DNA from: Marinomonas algicola
GTDB lineage: Bacteria; Pseudomonadota; Gammaproteobacteria; Pseudomonadales; Marinomonadaceae
Assembly (NCBI RefSeq): GCF_014805825.1
Contig: NZ_CP061941.1
Location: 2,914,001-2,978,000, forward strand
DNA length: 64,000 nucleotides
Reading direction: 5' to 3'
Below are positions 20,201-28,829 of this stretch, piece after piece; within the stretch, counting starts at the first letter, position 1, and the number at the start of each line of letters is the position of its first letter. The notes under the pieces are model-generated. The model saw only the letters and a list, made by a program, of their open reading frames with translations, was not told the origin of the DNA and did not search any database. The translations under genes were made by a program, and so were the position numbers.

Positions 20201-20361
20201 TCTTAGTTCCTGCTGCCGTTTCTCTTGCCTATGGCATTTTATTCGCGACGGTCATAACACTCGTTTTAATTCCTATCTTATTAATGATTCAAGAGGATAT
20301 TCAACGGTTATTCCATTCCAAAAAAGCACTAAACCAAGGAAATCAATCGATTACGACTTAA
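17209..20361 (+). CDS. RND-type efflux pump, inner-membrane permease
   Basis: This 1050-residue member of the AcrB/MexB superfamily has twelve membrane segments with two large periplasmic loops. The first membrane segment carries NPVAANLLLFLVIILGV. The proton-relay acidic pair is Asp408-Asp409 in GIVVDDAVVVGEN. It is driven by proton motive force and extrudes drugs, detergents or other small molecules. The substrate cannot be predicted. It closes the three-gene efflux operon. No repressor gene is adjacent; the preceding MocR gene belongs to the LysE unit. Confidence 0.93.
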   Translation: MSSPETHRGIIPWFASNPVAANLLLFLVIILGVINVGDLNKETFPSLEPNRVNISVNFDAGSAKQSEEGIAIIIEQELESVSGIKNITTESNASGVRVTLEKNTDYDIDLLEKDVKDKMDGIRSFPEDADPAVVSKATRQSHAIWLQIYGDTDRRTLQRLALELKTDLLNHNNISQVTTSGMRDPIIAIEVDKLKLQSHNLLLTDVITKINQESSPAKVASLRDEDIFLKIKSSDQAYIANEFASIPIKSLSEGGQLTLGEIATISDSFNNDDFVLSRFNGQSSLALQVIATGEDDISESALAAKEVVEEWHASGRLAKNMQLSYWEDRSETINQRLELMIDNAITGVLLVFILLAIFLNITVAFWVAMGLPFIFFGTLFIMGTDSIALTLNMFTTFGFIMALGIVVDDAVVVGENIYSVRSKDGDTLSNTIKGTMQVAVPTLFGVFTTIAAFWALSNIEGRLGQIYSQFALVIAICLVLSIIESKLILPAHLAHLNTHKKASTNPISVLWSGVQNAANFGLNWFSTRLYQPVIFLALHYRYAVLILFISLFVLVVSMPFTGAIRMSFFPQIPGDTIRANVTMFNDASYGQTNAVLLQLEKQAYATDKKLIKNTTTQESGVSNLQVSANSDQSGALRIELAANAPYSAREFSRAWQRMIGKPEGVQNLRIRSSRETVDALRVELRGNDQELLSAATQAMLVQLNTLPAVNGVEENKTPTDPQISLSLNEQGRAMGLNTQDLSSQVLRRFSSTEIQSYQRDNDEVEVRIGYLTKDKQTPSQLSDAEIVLSNGTRVPLSDVAHIDMQYADTSITRINGKRSEYLSAEVNKDQMSSTEVVDYLKSAIVPKIQKQFSGVDIYFSGEAEEREETQSSMIKMFIIALFIIYGLLAIPLKSYSQPIIIMTVIPFGIIGALLGHWLNDLSLGILSLNGIIALSGVVVNDSLLLVSRFNEIKKTTGHITQAISEACTSRLRAVLLTSFTTFAGLMPILGEESRQAQFLVPAAVSLAYGILFATVITLVLIPILLMIQEDIQRLFHSKKALNQGNQSITT

Positions 20362-20486
20362 AATACCTTATCGGCCGTATTACCTAAAGGAAGACACGCT
20401 AAAACGACAAAGAAAAGTGTTTGACTTAACAATTTATAAATACGATTCTTGTTATCGGGCTGTATTGATAAAACTTAAGCTATACT

Positions 20487-20515
20487 TTGTTATTTTTTCT
20501 ATCAAGTACTATAAT
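20487..20515 (+). promoter_or_regulatory. Sigma70-type promoter of the flagellin gene
   Basis: TTGTTA (20487-20492) and a perfect TATAAT (20510-20515) are spaced by 17 bases, placing the start of transcription near 20522 and leaving a leader of about 24 bases. The strong ribosome binding site CAGGAGGG precedes the flagellin ATG. I find no FliA (sigma28) element of the TAAA/GCCGATAA type in the correct orientation. Confidence 0.6.
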
Positions 20516-20545
20516 TGATTAATATTTACTCAGGAGGGTATCTGC

Positions 20546-21352
20546 ATGAGCATTCAAATTAATCCATCATCGAATTTTGTTAACAGCAGTGCAACCGCTG
20601 GCGTCTCACAAGCAAATGGACAACTTTCCAGTGGCCGCCGAATTAACAGTGCAGCAGATGATGCAGCAGGACTGCAAATTGCGGATCGCTTAACATCTGG
20701 AATAAATGGTAATCAACAGGCTATCTCTAACATCCTATCAGGTGATTCCGTCTTACAAATTGCGAGTGGTGGGTTAAATCAAATCAGCGAGAACCTTCAG
20801 CAATTACGTGAATTAGGTATTCAATCTGGTAACGGCTCCTTAAATGATAATGATCGAGCGGCAATACAAGCACAAGCCAACGGCATTTTACAAAATATAC
20901 AAGACACAATTAGCCAAACGACCTATGGCGGTGAAGAGCTACTAACGCAAGATTCCAGCTTATCTTTCCAAGGTAGCGCCGATGCCGAAAGCAGCATTAA
21001 CGTGTCAACATATAATGTAGACTCACAATTGAATACAGCGGGCTTATACAGCGTTGATTTCTCCAACCCAGCCGCTTTAACCACCTCATTAGCGTCAATT
21101 GACACCAGTTTAGAAAACATAAGTGCGATCCAATCCGAGTATGGTGCACAACAAAATGCCTTTAGTAGTCGAGTAGATTCATTATTAAATGCTCAAGAGA
21201 ATGAATCAGCCGCAAGATCACGTATTCAAGATACAGATTTTGCCTCGGCTGTTTCTGATCAAATTATTCAAAGTATTTTAGAAAAATCCTCTGTCAGTGT
21301 TCAGGCCCAAGCGAATATTTCAAATACCAGAGCGCTCAACCTACTGACCTAA
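20546..21352 (+). CDS. Short orphan flagellin
   Basis: This 268-residue flagellin keeps the two conserved ends and almost nothing between them. The N-terminal D0/D1 part contains LSSGRRINSAADDAAGLQIA, and the C-terminal part contains RIQDTDFASAVSDQIIQSIL and ends NISNTRALNLLT. The extreme N-terminus is shorter and unlike the usual MAxxINTNxxSLxAQ. The central D2/D3 variable domains are missing. It stands alone, with no other flagellar gene in the window, its own promoter and a terminator. It may be a minor filament subunit or a non-flagellar surface protein. Function beyond the fold is inference. Confidence 0.88.
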   Translation: MSIQINPSSNFVNSSATAGVSQANGQLSSGRRINSAADDAAGLQIADRLTSGINGNQQAISNILSGDSVLQIASGGLNQISENLQQLRELGIQSGNGSLNDNDRAAIQAQANGILQNIQDTISQTTYGGEELLTQDSSLSFQGSADAESSINVSTYNVDSQLNTAGLYSVDFSNPAALTTSLASIDTSLENISAIQSEYGAQQNAFSSRVDSLLNAQENESAARSRIQDTDFASAVSDQIIQSILEKSSVSVQAQANISNTRALNLLT

Positions 21353-21384
21353 CTTATTTCATAAAATAGTTATTAGTGACGGCC

Positions 21385-21413
21385 AAAACACCTCAATTGA
21401 GGTGTTTTTTTTT
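21385..21413 (+). terminator. Rho-independent terminator of the flagellin gene
   Basis: A perfect palindrome, AAAACACCTCAA paired with TTGAGGTGTTTT (21385-21408), is followed by a run of T to about 21413. It lies 33 bases after the flagellin stop and closes a monocistronic unit. Confidence 0.9.
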
Positions 21414-21568
21414 ATTCTTTAACTATTTTTTTACTTTTTTTGTCTCTTGTAAAAGAATTAAATTCCTAAATATCGACGCCCTTAAAATACAGTTGCATGA
21501 AATGAAAGCAAAGAGTAAAGTTTGAAATACATTCCCAAATTAAAAACAAATTATAGAAAAAAATCGTT

Positions 21569-22039
21569 ATGGATAGCAAAGACATAGAACTACTTACTTT
21601 AATACAACATGATGATAGTATTTCTATCGATGAGATAGCTCAGCAGGTTGGCCTTTCAAAAACGCCCTGTTGGCGGCGTATTCAAAAGCTAGAACAGCAA
21701 GGTTACATAAAGAAACGTGTGGCGCTCTTGGACAGCGACAAACTAAACCTCAATGTATCCGTTTTTGTTCAAGTCAAAACGAATCACCATGAAAAGGACT
21801 GGCTGGAAAGTTTTTCAGATGTTGTCTCTCAATTTCCAGAAGTCATTGAGTTCTACAGAATGGCCGGAGAATACGATTATCTATTGCGTGTATTAGTGAG
21901 TGATATCCAATCTTATGATCGTTTCTATAAAAGGTTAATAGAAAAAACGTCTTTAACAGATGTGACCTCTAACTTTGCCATGGAACAAATAAAATATACC
22001 ACTGAGCTGCCGCTTTCTACTGTATTGAGTAAGCCGTAG
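21569..22039 (+). CDS. Lrp/AsnC-family transcriptional regulator
   Basis: This 156-residue protein has an N-terminal helix-turn-helix (SIDEIAQQVGLSKTPCWRRIQKLEQQGYI) and a C-terminal RAM/AsnC ligand-binding domain with EFYRMAGEYDYLLRVLVSDIQSYDRF. The family binds amino acids and regulates their metabolism. It lies 22 bases upstream of a PLP-dependent enzyme on the same strand, so that enzyme and its substrate are the likely target. No clear ribosome binding site precedes the ATG. Confidence 0.9.
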   Translation: MDSKDIELLTLIQHDDSISIDEIAQQVGLSKTPCWRRIQKLEQQGYIKKRVALLDSDKLNLNVSVFVQVKTNHHEKDWLESFSDVVSQFPEVIEFYRMAGEYDYLLRVLVSDIQSYDRFYKRLIEKTSLTDVTSNFAMEQIKYTTELPLSTVLSKP

Positions 22040-22061
22040 CTCTCTTAAAGAGAAACGGCTT

Positions 22062-23747
22062 ATGAACAATTTTCAGCAGAGTACAGAGCAAAAACAATCC
22101 TTAATCGCCCATCTGCGTAAAAATATTGTAGGGGATAATACATTTATTCAAACCGCATTTGGAAAACGTAAGTTAACTTATGCCGATTACACCGCGTCAG
22201 GGAGAAGTTTGCATTTTATTGAGCAAGCTATTCTTCATTATGTATTGCCCTATTATGCGAATACTCATACAGAATCGACCATCACAGGTAAGCAAACAAC
22301 TTGTTTTCGCGAAGACGCTCGCCAAATCATACAAAAATCCGTTAATGCAACAGATGATGATTTGGTCCTTTTTTGTGGTTCCGGTGCCACAGCGGCCATT
22401 AATAAGCTGATATCTCTGCTGAATCTACCCCTTTTAACTCAGGAACATGGCACAAAACCCATCGTCTTTATAGGGCCTTATGAACACCACTCTAATGATT
22501 TACCATGGAGAGAAGCGGACGTTGAACTGATCAGAATTCCGGAGGTTCAGACAGGCGGAGTAGACATTAATGCGCTTGAAAATGCACTTATCCGCTATCA
22601 AGACAGACCAATAAAAATAGGCAGTTTCTCAGCGGCATCGAATGTGACGGGAATAAAAACAGACCAAACAGCGATTACTCGCCTATTACATGAACACAAT
22701 GCACTTTCTTTTTGGGATTTTGCGGCCGCCGCACCCTACGTTGATATCGACATGAATCCTAATTTACCTAAGGCATTGTCTAGTGATTCTTCATTATTAC
22801 ATAAAGATGCTATTTTCTTATCTTGTCATAAGTTTATTGGTGGTCCTGGAACACCCGGTATTTTAATCATCAAAAAACATCTTATTAAAAACACCATCCC
22901 ATCGACTGTGGGCGGTGGAACGGTCTCATTTGTCAGCCATAATAAACACAACTACTTGCCTATTGGAACCAGAAGAGAAGAAGGCGGTACACCTAATATT
23001 GTTGAGTCCATTCGTGCTGGTATGGTGTTTAAAGTCAAAGCCGATATCGGTGCCGAATACATAGAAATGCTTGAAAAAAACTATCTTGATCAAATAGAGC
23101 AACGCTGGAGAAATCATGACAAGATTGAGATATTAGGTGCTGACACAAGAGATCGATTAACCATCACTTCCTTTCGAATCAAAGCCGCTCATAATTACTT
23201 ACATCACGGCTATATTGTTGCCTTGCTAAATGACCTATTTGGTATTCAAATGCGCGGTGGCTGCTCTTGTGCAGGACCTTACGGTCACGAATTACTTGGA
23301 CTAGACGATCAAACATCAGCCGCCATCACAGAGGCTCTTAGCAAAGGCCGCTCAATACTGAAACCAGGATGGACGCGTTTCAATTTGAATTACTTCCTCA
23401 CTCAAGAAGAGGTCAATTTCATTTTAGACGCCGTAGAGTTCGTTGCCGAACAGGGTATAAAACTGCTTCCTTACTATGAGTATCACGAAATCAGTGACTT
23501 ATGGCTTTTCCAAGGCAAGCATAGACCAACACGCTCTCTAGAAAGTGTTTTGCAAGATACGCTCAGCTTACAAGATGAGGTGACAGATTCCCAGAAGCGC
23601 ATTCTATGGCAGTCTTACTTAAAGCAGGCCGAAAACGTCGTCGCGGCAAATAATTTGCCGCAATACCAAAAGTGCAACCAACCCTTTAATTCAGAATTTG
23701 AGACTTTACGTGAATTTGTATTATCAAAGGATTTTGACATAGTTTAA
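22062..23747 (+). CDS. Class-V PLP-dependent aminotransferase/desulfurase-like enzyme
   Basis: This 561-residue protein has the fold of cysteine desulfurases and class-V aminotransferases. Lys257 in SCHKFIGGPGTPG is the PLP-binding residue, and SNVTGIKTD and FWDFAAAAPYVDIDM contain the expected cofactor-contact positions. RGGCSCAGPYG near residue 405 holds Cys residues where desulfurases carry their active-site loop, but the match is not exact. At 561 residues it is longer than typical desulfurases (about 400), with an extra C-terminal region of unknown role. The substrate is unknown. The adjacent Lrp-type gene suggests amino-acid catabolism. Confidence 0.8.
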   Translation: MNNFQQSTEQKQSLIAHLRKNIVGDNTFIQTAFGKRKLTYADYTASGRSLHFIEQAILHYVLPYYANTHTESTITGKQTTCFREDARQIIQKSVNATDDDLVLFCGSGATAAINKLISLLNLPLLTQEHGTKPIVFIGPYEHHSNDLPWREADVELIRIPEVQTGGVDINALENALIRYQDRPIKIGSFSAASNVTGIKTDQTAITRLLHEHNALSFWDFAAAAPYVDIDMNPNLPKALSSDSSLLHKDAIFLSCHKFIGGPGTPGILIIKKHLIKNTIPSTVGGGTVSFVSHNKHNYLPIGTRREEGGTPNIVESIRAGMVFKVKADIGAEYIEMLEKNYLDQIEQRWRNHDKIEILGADTRDRLTITSFRIKAAHNYLHHGYIVALLNDLFGIQMRGGCSCAGPYGHELLGLDDQTSAAITEALSKGRSILKPGWTRFNLNYFLTQEEVNFILDAVEFVAEQGIKLLPYYEYHEISDLWLFQGKHRPTRSLESVLQDTLSLQDEVTDSQKRILWQSYLKQAENVVAANNLPQYQKCNQPFNSEFETLREFVLSKDFDIV

Positions 23748-23777
23748 ACGAAGGACTGTGACATAGTTTAAACGAAG
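23736..23777. repeat. 24-base tandem duplication at the end of the PLP-enzyme gene
   Basis: GACATAGTTTAAACGAAG occurs at 23736-23753 and again at 23760-23777, a 24-base period. The first copy contains the stop codon of the PLP-enzyme gene. The second carries the same stop in the same frame, so the duplication leaves the protein unchanged. Confidence 0.85.
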
Positions 23778-23803
23778 ACTTTTTATCTAGTATTCGTTAA
23801 CAC

Positions 23804-23840
23804 AAACGGTGAGAGACGAAAGTCTTATTGCCGTTTTTTT
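23804..23840 (+). terminator. Probable terminator after the PLP-enzyme gene
   Basis: AACGGTGAGAGAC and GTCTTATTGCCGTT form an imperfect stem around a GAAA loop and are followed by a run of T. It ends the lrp/PLP-enzyme unit before the histidine kinase gene. Confidence 0.7.
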
Positions 23841-23938
23841 TATTTCTCGGCAAAATACGCTATTTAATGACACAATATTAATGCCTTCCATGTATTTTTC
23901 AATTTTGTAAAAGACATGCTTTTTAAGGATAAGATACG

Positions 23939-26900
23939 ATGACTTTTCTTTGGATATTCTTGGCCGTCATTTACATTTTAGGGCTTTTTTGGATCGCCAT
24001 TTGGGGCGACAAAGAACAACCACGAATCAAAAAACTCACCCGTAGCCCTATTATTTACAGTTTCTCACTCGCTATCTATTGTACGGCATGGACATTTTAC
24101 GGCACTGTTGGGGAAGCCGCTCGATCTGGCTGGAACTACTTACCAATTTTTCTTGGTCCTATTTTACTGTATCTATTTGCGTTCCCTTTTTTAAAAAAGC
24201 TTACTCTCGTAAGTCATAAACAAAATATTACCTCAATAGCGGACTTTATTTCTTCTCGTTATGGTAAAAGGCCGCTAACCGCACCATTGGTTATCCTCAT
24301 CGCTCTATTAGCCATCATCCCTTATATTTCATTACAACTTAAAGCCATCGGCTCAAACTTCACCTTATTTGTTAACCAAGGCGATACCTCTTCTAATATT
24401 ATTGTACTTGTGGCTACCATTTTAGTTGGCGTATTCGCTATCTTATTCGGTACACGAAAAGTAGAAGTGACTGACTACCGCTCAGGCATGATGCTTGCCA
24501 TCGCCTCCGAATCTCTCTTTAAACTGCTCGCTATTTTAATTGTAGGCTTTCTTGCGATCATCACATTAACCAGTCAGCACCAAGAGCTTTCGTTCGAGAG
24601 AATAGATTTCTCTGTTTGGAATATCAGCAATTTGTTTTCATTTTCATTCATAATGCAAACATTAATGGCCGCTGCGGCCGTTATCTGCTTACCAAGACAA
24701 TTCCACGTCACCGTTGTTGATCATCAAGATGAAAAGCAATTGAAGACAGCTCGCTGGGTCTTCCCTCTGTACTTATTAACCTTTGCACTTATTATTCCTC
24801 CTATTGCCATTGCTGGCCAAAGTCTCTTCGGAAACGCCGTCAATGCAGATACGTATGTAATTCAATTCGCGCTTAACTCAAACAATATTTTGCTGGAAAT
24901 ACTGATCTTCTTAGGGGGCATATCCGCCACCACGGCGATGATTATTATCGCCACATTTGCGCTTAGCATTATGATCAGTAATGATGTGATTTTGCCTTTA
25001 TTAATTGCAAGAGCAAGTTCACACCAACAAGCCCTTCCTCTTTACCGTAAAAAAATCTTAATGATTCGTCGTTTAGTGATTACTGGTGTACTCGTCTTGT
25101 CCTACTTGTACTATCAAGAGATGGCGAATAACGAGCCTTTAGCCGGAACAGGATTAATCGCGTTCTCTCTCGTGTTACAACTGATTCCAGCGGTTGTGGG
25201 CGGCCTTTATTGGAAAAGAGGCCATGTTACCGGGGTATATTCAGGACTTATACTTGGCTTCTTATGCTGGCTTTTATGGATGTTTATCCCTTTAACCAAC
25301 AATGTATCGTGGGCAATCAAAGAGACAGGCTCACGCACAGACATTATTATTTATGGGGCATTTATTAGTTTAGTTGCCAATGTCTTCGGTTATATCCTAG
25401 GCTCTCTTTTAGGCAATGAAAGACTGATTGATCGTATTCAAGCTACCGCCTTTGTTAACCCTAACGCCGAATTAGAAAATCGTTTTTTTAAACCAAAAAG
25501 CAAAGCGGTTAACAGTGATTTATGTGTGTTATTAGAAACATTTCTAGGCGGAAACCGCTTAAAGCAAGTCTTAGCCGAGTTCGAAAAAGATCAAACACAA
25601 ACACTGGAACCCAATGCTACCCCAAACAGGCTTTTTATAGATTACTGTGAACGTATTCTGGGTGGCGTTCTCGGTGGGTCCTCTGCTCGAACTATCATCA
25701 ACTCCCTGCTAGTTGACAAACAAATTAATATTGAAGAAATGGTGACTTACCTCGATGAAACAACGCAAGCCATCCAGTTCAATCAAAACTTATTGTTTAT
25801 TTCAATGGATAACCTAGATCAAGGCATCAGTGTCGTCGACAAAGAGCTGCAACTTGTGGCTTGGAATAAGACCTACACAGAACTTTACCCCTACCCTAAG
25901 GGCATGTTAAAAGTGGGTTTAAAAGTAGAGGAACTCATTAAGTTTAACGCCCTTCGTGGAGAGTGTGGCGTTGGAGATGTGGCAAGTCTCGTCAATAAAC
26001 GCCTTGAGCATTTAAGAAAAGGCACCACGCACCGTTTTTTACGTCGTCGGTCTAATGGGCGCGTCATTGAAATGGTAGGAAACCCATTACCTAATGGCGG
26101 TTTTGTTACCAGTTTTACGGATGTCACTGAACACATAGAAAGCCAGCAAGCATTACAAGAAGCCAATATAGATTTAGAAAAAAGAGTCGTCGCTCGAACT
26201 CAAGAAGTACAAAGTATCAACAGAGAGTTACATCAGGAAATTGAACGCCGAGCCACAGCAGAAAAAGAGTTAATGAAGGCTAAAGCCGAAGCGGAAAAGG
26301 CCAATATCGATAAGACTGAGTTTTTAGCTCTAGCCAGTCACGACATTTTACAACCATTGAACGCCGCTCGCTTGTATTTAGGCGCCCTTCATTCCGCCCC
26401 ACTTAACGATGACACCAAGTCAACTCTGGATAAATTAACCGCTTCGGTACAATCGACAGAAACCCTTATATCAACATTACTAGAAATTGCTCGTCTAGAT
26501 CAAGGTGCAGTTAAACCTCGGTTAAAAGATTGCTCTCTCGATGAATTACTCACTCCAGTTATTAATGAGTTCAGTATTATTGCCCACGAAAAAGGATTAA
26601 CGATACGAACCAGAATGCAAAATAGCTATGTACACACAGACCCTGTTTACTTGAGAAGAATTGTACAAAACTTCGTCTCTAACGCCGTAAAATACACAAA
26701 AACCGGTAAGGTGCTCATTGCCTGTCGAAAAAGAAAAGACCATATCATCATCCAAGTCTGGGATACGGGTATTGGCATCCCAAAAATTGAACAAGAAAAA
26801 GTATTCGAAGATTTCTATCGTTGGAAAAATACCGAAGAAGCGGGGTTGGGGCTAGGGCTAGGACTAGTAAAAAGGATGCAAAAGGCGTTAAGCCTTACCA

Positions 26901-27376
26901 TGAGACTTAATTCCGTTCCTAATAAAGGCAGTTGCTTCAGTATTACGGTACCACTAGCCAAGCAACGACTTGTACCCGCTATAGAAACGGACATACCCTC
27001 ATCAGAAGAGAAAACCCATTCACATTCCTGCACGGTTTGGTGTATTGATGACGATAAAAACAATGTAGATGCCATGCAAACCTTGATGAATCAATGGCAT
27101 TGTCACGTCCAATGCTTTTCGAATACAGCAAGTTGCCTAAACACTCAAGGACCTCCACATTTACTACTGGTGGATTATCAATTGGGAGAAAATAAAAATG
27201 GTTTAGACTTAATTAAAGACTTAAGAGAAAAGTATCAAATTACCATTCCTGCGGTATTACTTACCGCCGTTCAAGATGAGGAATTAATACAGTTGTGTAA
27301 ACAGCTCGATATTATCTACATGCAAAAGCCAGCAAAACCAGCAAGATTAAGAGCATTAATCAGATCGGTGGAGTAA
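23939..27376 (+). CDS. Hybrid sensor kinase with sodium:solute symporter domain and receiver
   Basis: This 1145-residue protein fuses a sodium:solute-symporter-like membrane domain (residues 1-500, about 13 segments) to a PAS domain (about 620-740), a coiled coil, a HisKA domain with His801 (LASHDILQPLNAARLYLGAL), a HATPase domain (DTGIGIP, GLGLGLGLV) and a C-terminal receiver with Asp1079 (LLLVDYQLGENKNG). It resembles CbrA and the NahK/ErcS family, in which a transporter-like module is joined to a kinase, for nutrient sensing or regulation. Its response regulator is not adjacent. It probably feeds a phosphorelay through its own receiver. Confidence 0.9.
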   Translation: MTFLWIFLAVIYILGLFWIAIWGDKEQPRIKKLTRSPIIYSFSLAIYCTAWTFYGTVGEAARSGWNYLPIFLGPILLYLFAFPFLKKLTLVSHKQNITSIADFISSRYGKRPLTAPLVILIALLAIIPYISLQLKAIGSNFTLFVNQGDTSSNIIVLVATILVGVFAILFGTRKVEVTDYRSGMMLAIASESLFKLLAILIVGFLAIITLTSQHQELSFERIDFSVWNISNLFSFSFIMQTLMAAAAVICLPRQFHVTVVDHQDEKQLKTARWVFPLYLLTFALIIPPIAIAGQSLFGNAVNADTYVIQFALNSNNILLEILIFLGGISATTAMIIIATFALSIMISNDVILPLLIARASSHQQALPLYRKKILMIRRLVITGVLVLSYLYYQEMANNEPLAGTGLIAFSLVLQLIPAVVGGLYWKRGHVTGVYSGLILGFLCWLLWMFIPLTNNVSWAIKETGSRTDIIIYGAFISLVANVFGYILGSLLGNERLIDRIQATAFVNPNAELENRFFKPKSKAVNSDLCVLLETFLGGNRLKQVLAEFEKDQTQTLEPNATPNRLFIDYCERILGGVLGGSSARTIINSLLVDKQINIEEMVTYLDETTQAIQFNQNLLFISMDNLDQGISVVDKELQLVAWNKTYTELYPYPKGMLKVGLKVEELIKFNALRGECGVGDVASLVNKRLEHLRKGTTHRFLRRRSNGRVIEMVGNPLPNGGFVTSFTDVTEHIESQQALQEANIDLEKRVVARTQEVQSINRELHQEIERRATAEKELMKAKAEAEKANIDKTEFLALASHDILQPLNAARLYLGALHSAPLNDDTKSTLDKLTASVQSTETLISTLLEIARLDQGAVKPRLKDCSLDELLTPVINEFSIIAHEKGLTIRTRMQNSYVHTDPVYLRRIVQNFVSNAVKYTKTGKVLIACRKRKDHIIIQVWDTGIGIPKIEQEKVFEDFYRWKNTEEAGLGLGLGLVKRMQKALSLTMRLNSVPNKGSCFSITVPLAKQRLVPAIETDIPSSEEKTHSHSCTVWCIDDDKNNVDAMQTLMNQWHCHVQCFSNTASCLNTQGPPHLLLVDYQLGENKNGLDLIKDLREKYQITIPAVLLTAVQDEELIQLCKQLDIIYMQKPAKPARLRALIRSVE

Positions 27377-27441
27377 AGTCATAATTCATGCACAATCTCA
27401 TCATATAATGACATTTCTCAATAATTCACTTGGATTGTGAT

Positions 27442-28689
27442 ATGACCGTTTACTCCGCTTCAGACTCTTCTTCTCCAAACAAAAGTCCCCTATCGGCCAT
27501 GGAGTTTACTTTTCTCACCGCGACTTTGATGTCTATCGTTGCGATATCCATTGATGCGCTTTTACCTGCTCTAGGGGTCATTTCTCAAGATTTAGCAGTT
27601 GAAGATGCCAATCGTACTCAACTAATTATTAGCATGCTGTTCCTAGGCATGTCTTTAGGCCAATTAATTTGTGGCCCTTTATCTGATTCAACAGGACGTA
27701 AGCCGATACTTTATGCCGGCATACTCATTTATTTAATGGGTACGGTTATGTGTTTTATGGCGACAGATTTAAACGATTTATTGATTGGTCGCTTTATACA
27801 AGGACTTGGCGTCGCTGGCCCCTATATTTCAGCCATTTCACTTGTCCGTGACCAATACAAAGGCAATGATATGGCAAAAATCATGTCCTTAGTAATGATG
27901 ATTTTTATTCTAGTGCCTGCTATTGCACCGTCCATTGGACAAGCTATTTTACTTTTTACCAACTGGCATGGGATTTTTGTTTTATACCTAATCTATGCGT
28001 GTCTTATTTTAATCTGGATATACATACGACTAGATGAAACCTTACCGAAAGCAAAGCGAATCCCATTTACCAAAGACGGTTTCTCTTTTGGCTTCAAAGA
28101 GGTGGTTACCAACAAATCAGTTATCAGCTTAACCTTATCAATGGGACTGATTTTTGGCTGTTTGATTGGATACATCAACTCATCTCAACAGATTTTTCAG
28201 GAACAATTTCATACAGGTAAATTGTTTAGTGTTTACTTTGGTGTTCTGGCTTTACTGCTTGGTATCGCATCACTGATGAATTCAAAACTTGTGCAACGCC
28301 TTGGCATGCATTTAATAACAACTCGAGCCTTTAGTGCTCTCATTGTAAGCTCCTTAGTCTTTTTGATTATTCAATTGTATGTGGAAGTACACCTATGGAT
28401 GTTTATGCTGTATGCAGGCAGTCTATTTTTTAGTTTTGGCTTGCTATTTGGCAACTTAAACGCCATGGCAATGGAACCAATGGGACACGTTGCGGGCATC
28501 GCATCCGCTATTATTGGTGCCACTTCTTCTATTTTATCTCTAACAGTTGGCACTATTATTGGTCAACTGTATAACGGCACAACGCTCCCCATCACCATTG
28601 GCTTTTTCATTATGAGCAGTTTGGCTTTGGGTTTATTATTCTACGCTGAAAAACATAAAGCCCCTCGGCCGGACACAACAATACCTTAG
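27442..28689 (+). CDS. Bcr/CflA-family MFS drug exporter
   Basis: This is a 415-residue major facilitator with twelve membrane segments. SMLFLGMSLGQLICGPLSDSTGRKP carries the conserved loop 2-3 motif (GPLSDxxGRKP), and FIQGLGVAGPYISAISLVRDQ is the Bcr/CflA-type segment. It probably exports drugs or metabolites by proton antiport. I take the ATG at 27442; the frame also allows a TTG at 27430. It stands alone between the kinase and the convergent glucosylglycerate operon. Confidence 0.85.
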   Translation: MTVYSASDSSSPNKSPLSAMEFTFLTATLMSIVAISIDALLPALGVISQDLAVEDANRTQLIISMLFLGMSLGQLICGPLSDSTGRKPILYAGILIYLMGTVMCFMATDLNDLLIGRFIQGLGVAGPYISAISLVRDQYKGNDMAKIMSLVMMIFILVPAIAPSIGQAILLFTNWHGIFVLYLIYACLILIWIYIRLDETLPKAKRIPFTKDGFSFGFKEVVTNKSVISLTLSMGLIFGCLIGYINSSQQIFQEQFHTGKLFSVYFGVLALLLGIASLMNSKLVQRLGMHLITTRAFSALIVSSLVFLIIQLYVEVHLWMFMLYAGSLFFSFGLLFGNLNAMAMEPMGHVAGIASAIIGATSSILSLTVGTIIGQLYNGTTLPITIGFFIMSSLALGLLFYAEKHKAPRPDTTIP

Positions 28690-28760
28690 GGGATAACACT
28701 AAATAAAATCTAAAAGGCAAACAGGATAAAGCAACTGAATTTTGATCCTCTCAAAAGCAT

Positions 28761-28804
28761 GCAAGCGGCGCTATTTAACCACCCGCTTGCCTTGTGACTT
28801 TTTA
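28761..28804. terminator. Hairpin between convergent MFS and glucosylglycerate-phosphorylase genes
   Basis: GCAAGCGG (28761-28768) and CCGCTTGC (28783-28790) form an eight-base stem. A T run at about 28799-28804 is slightly too distant for a textbook terminator. It may serve transcripts from both sides. Confidence 0.45.
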
Positions 28805-28829
28805 TTATCTTAAAGTACAAAAAGCACTC

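Noticed and set aside
20372..20379. FliA-like GCCGATAA on the minus strand near the flagellin gene
   Set aside because: It points away from the flagellin gene, towards the end of the RND pump gene, and has no matching -35 element.
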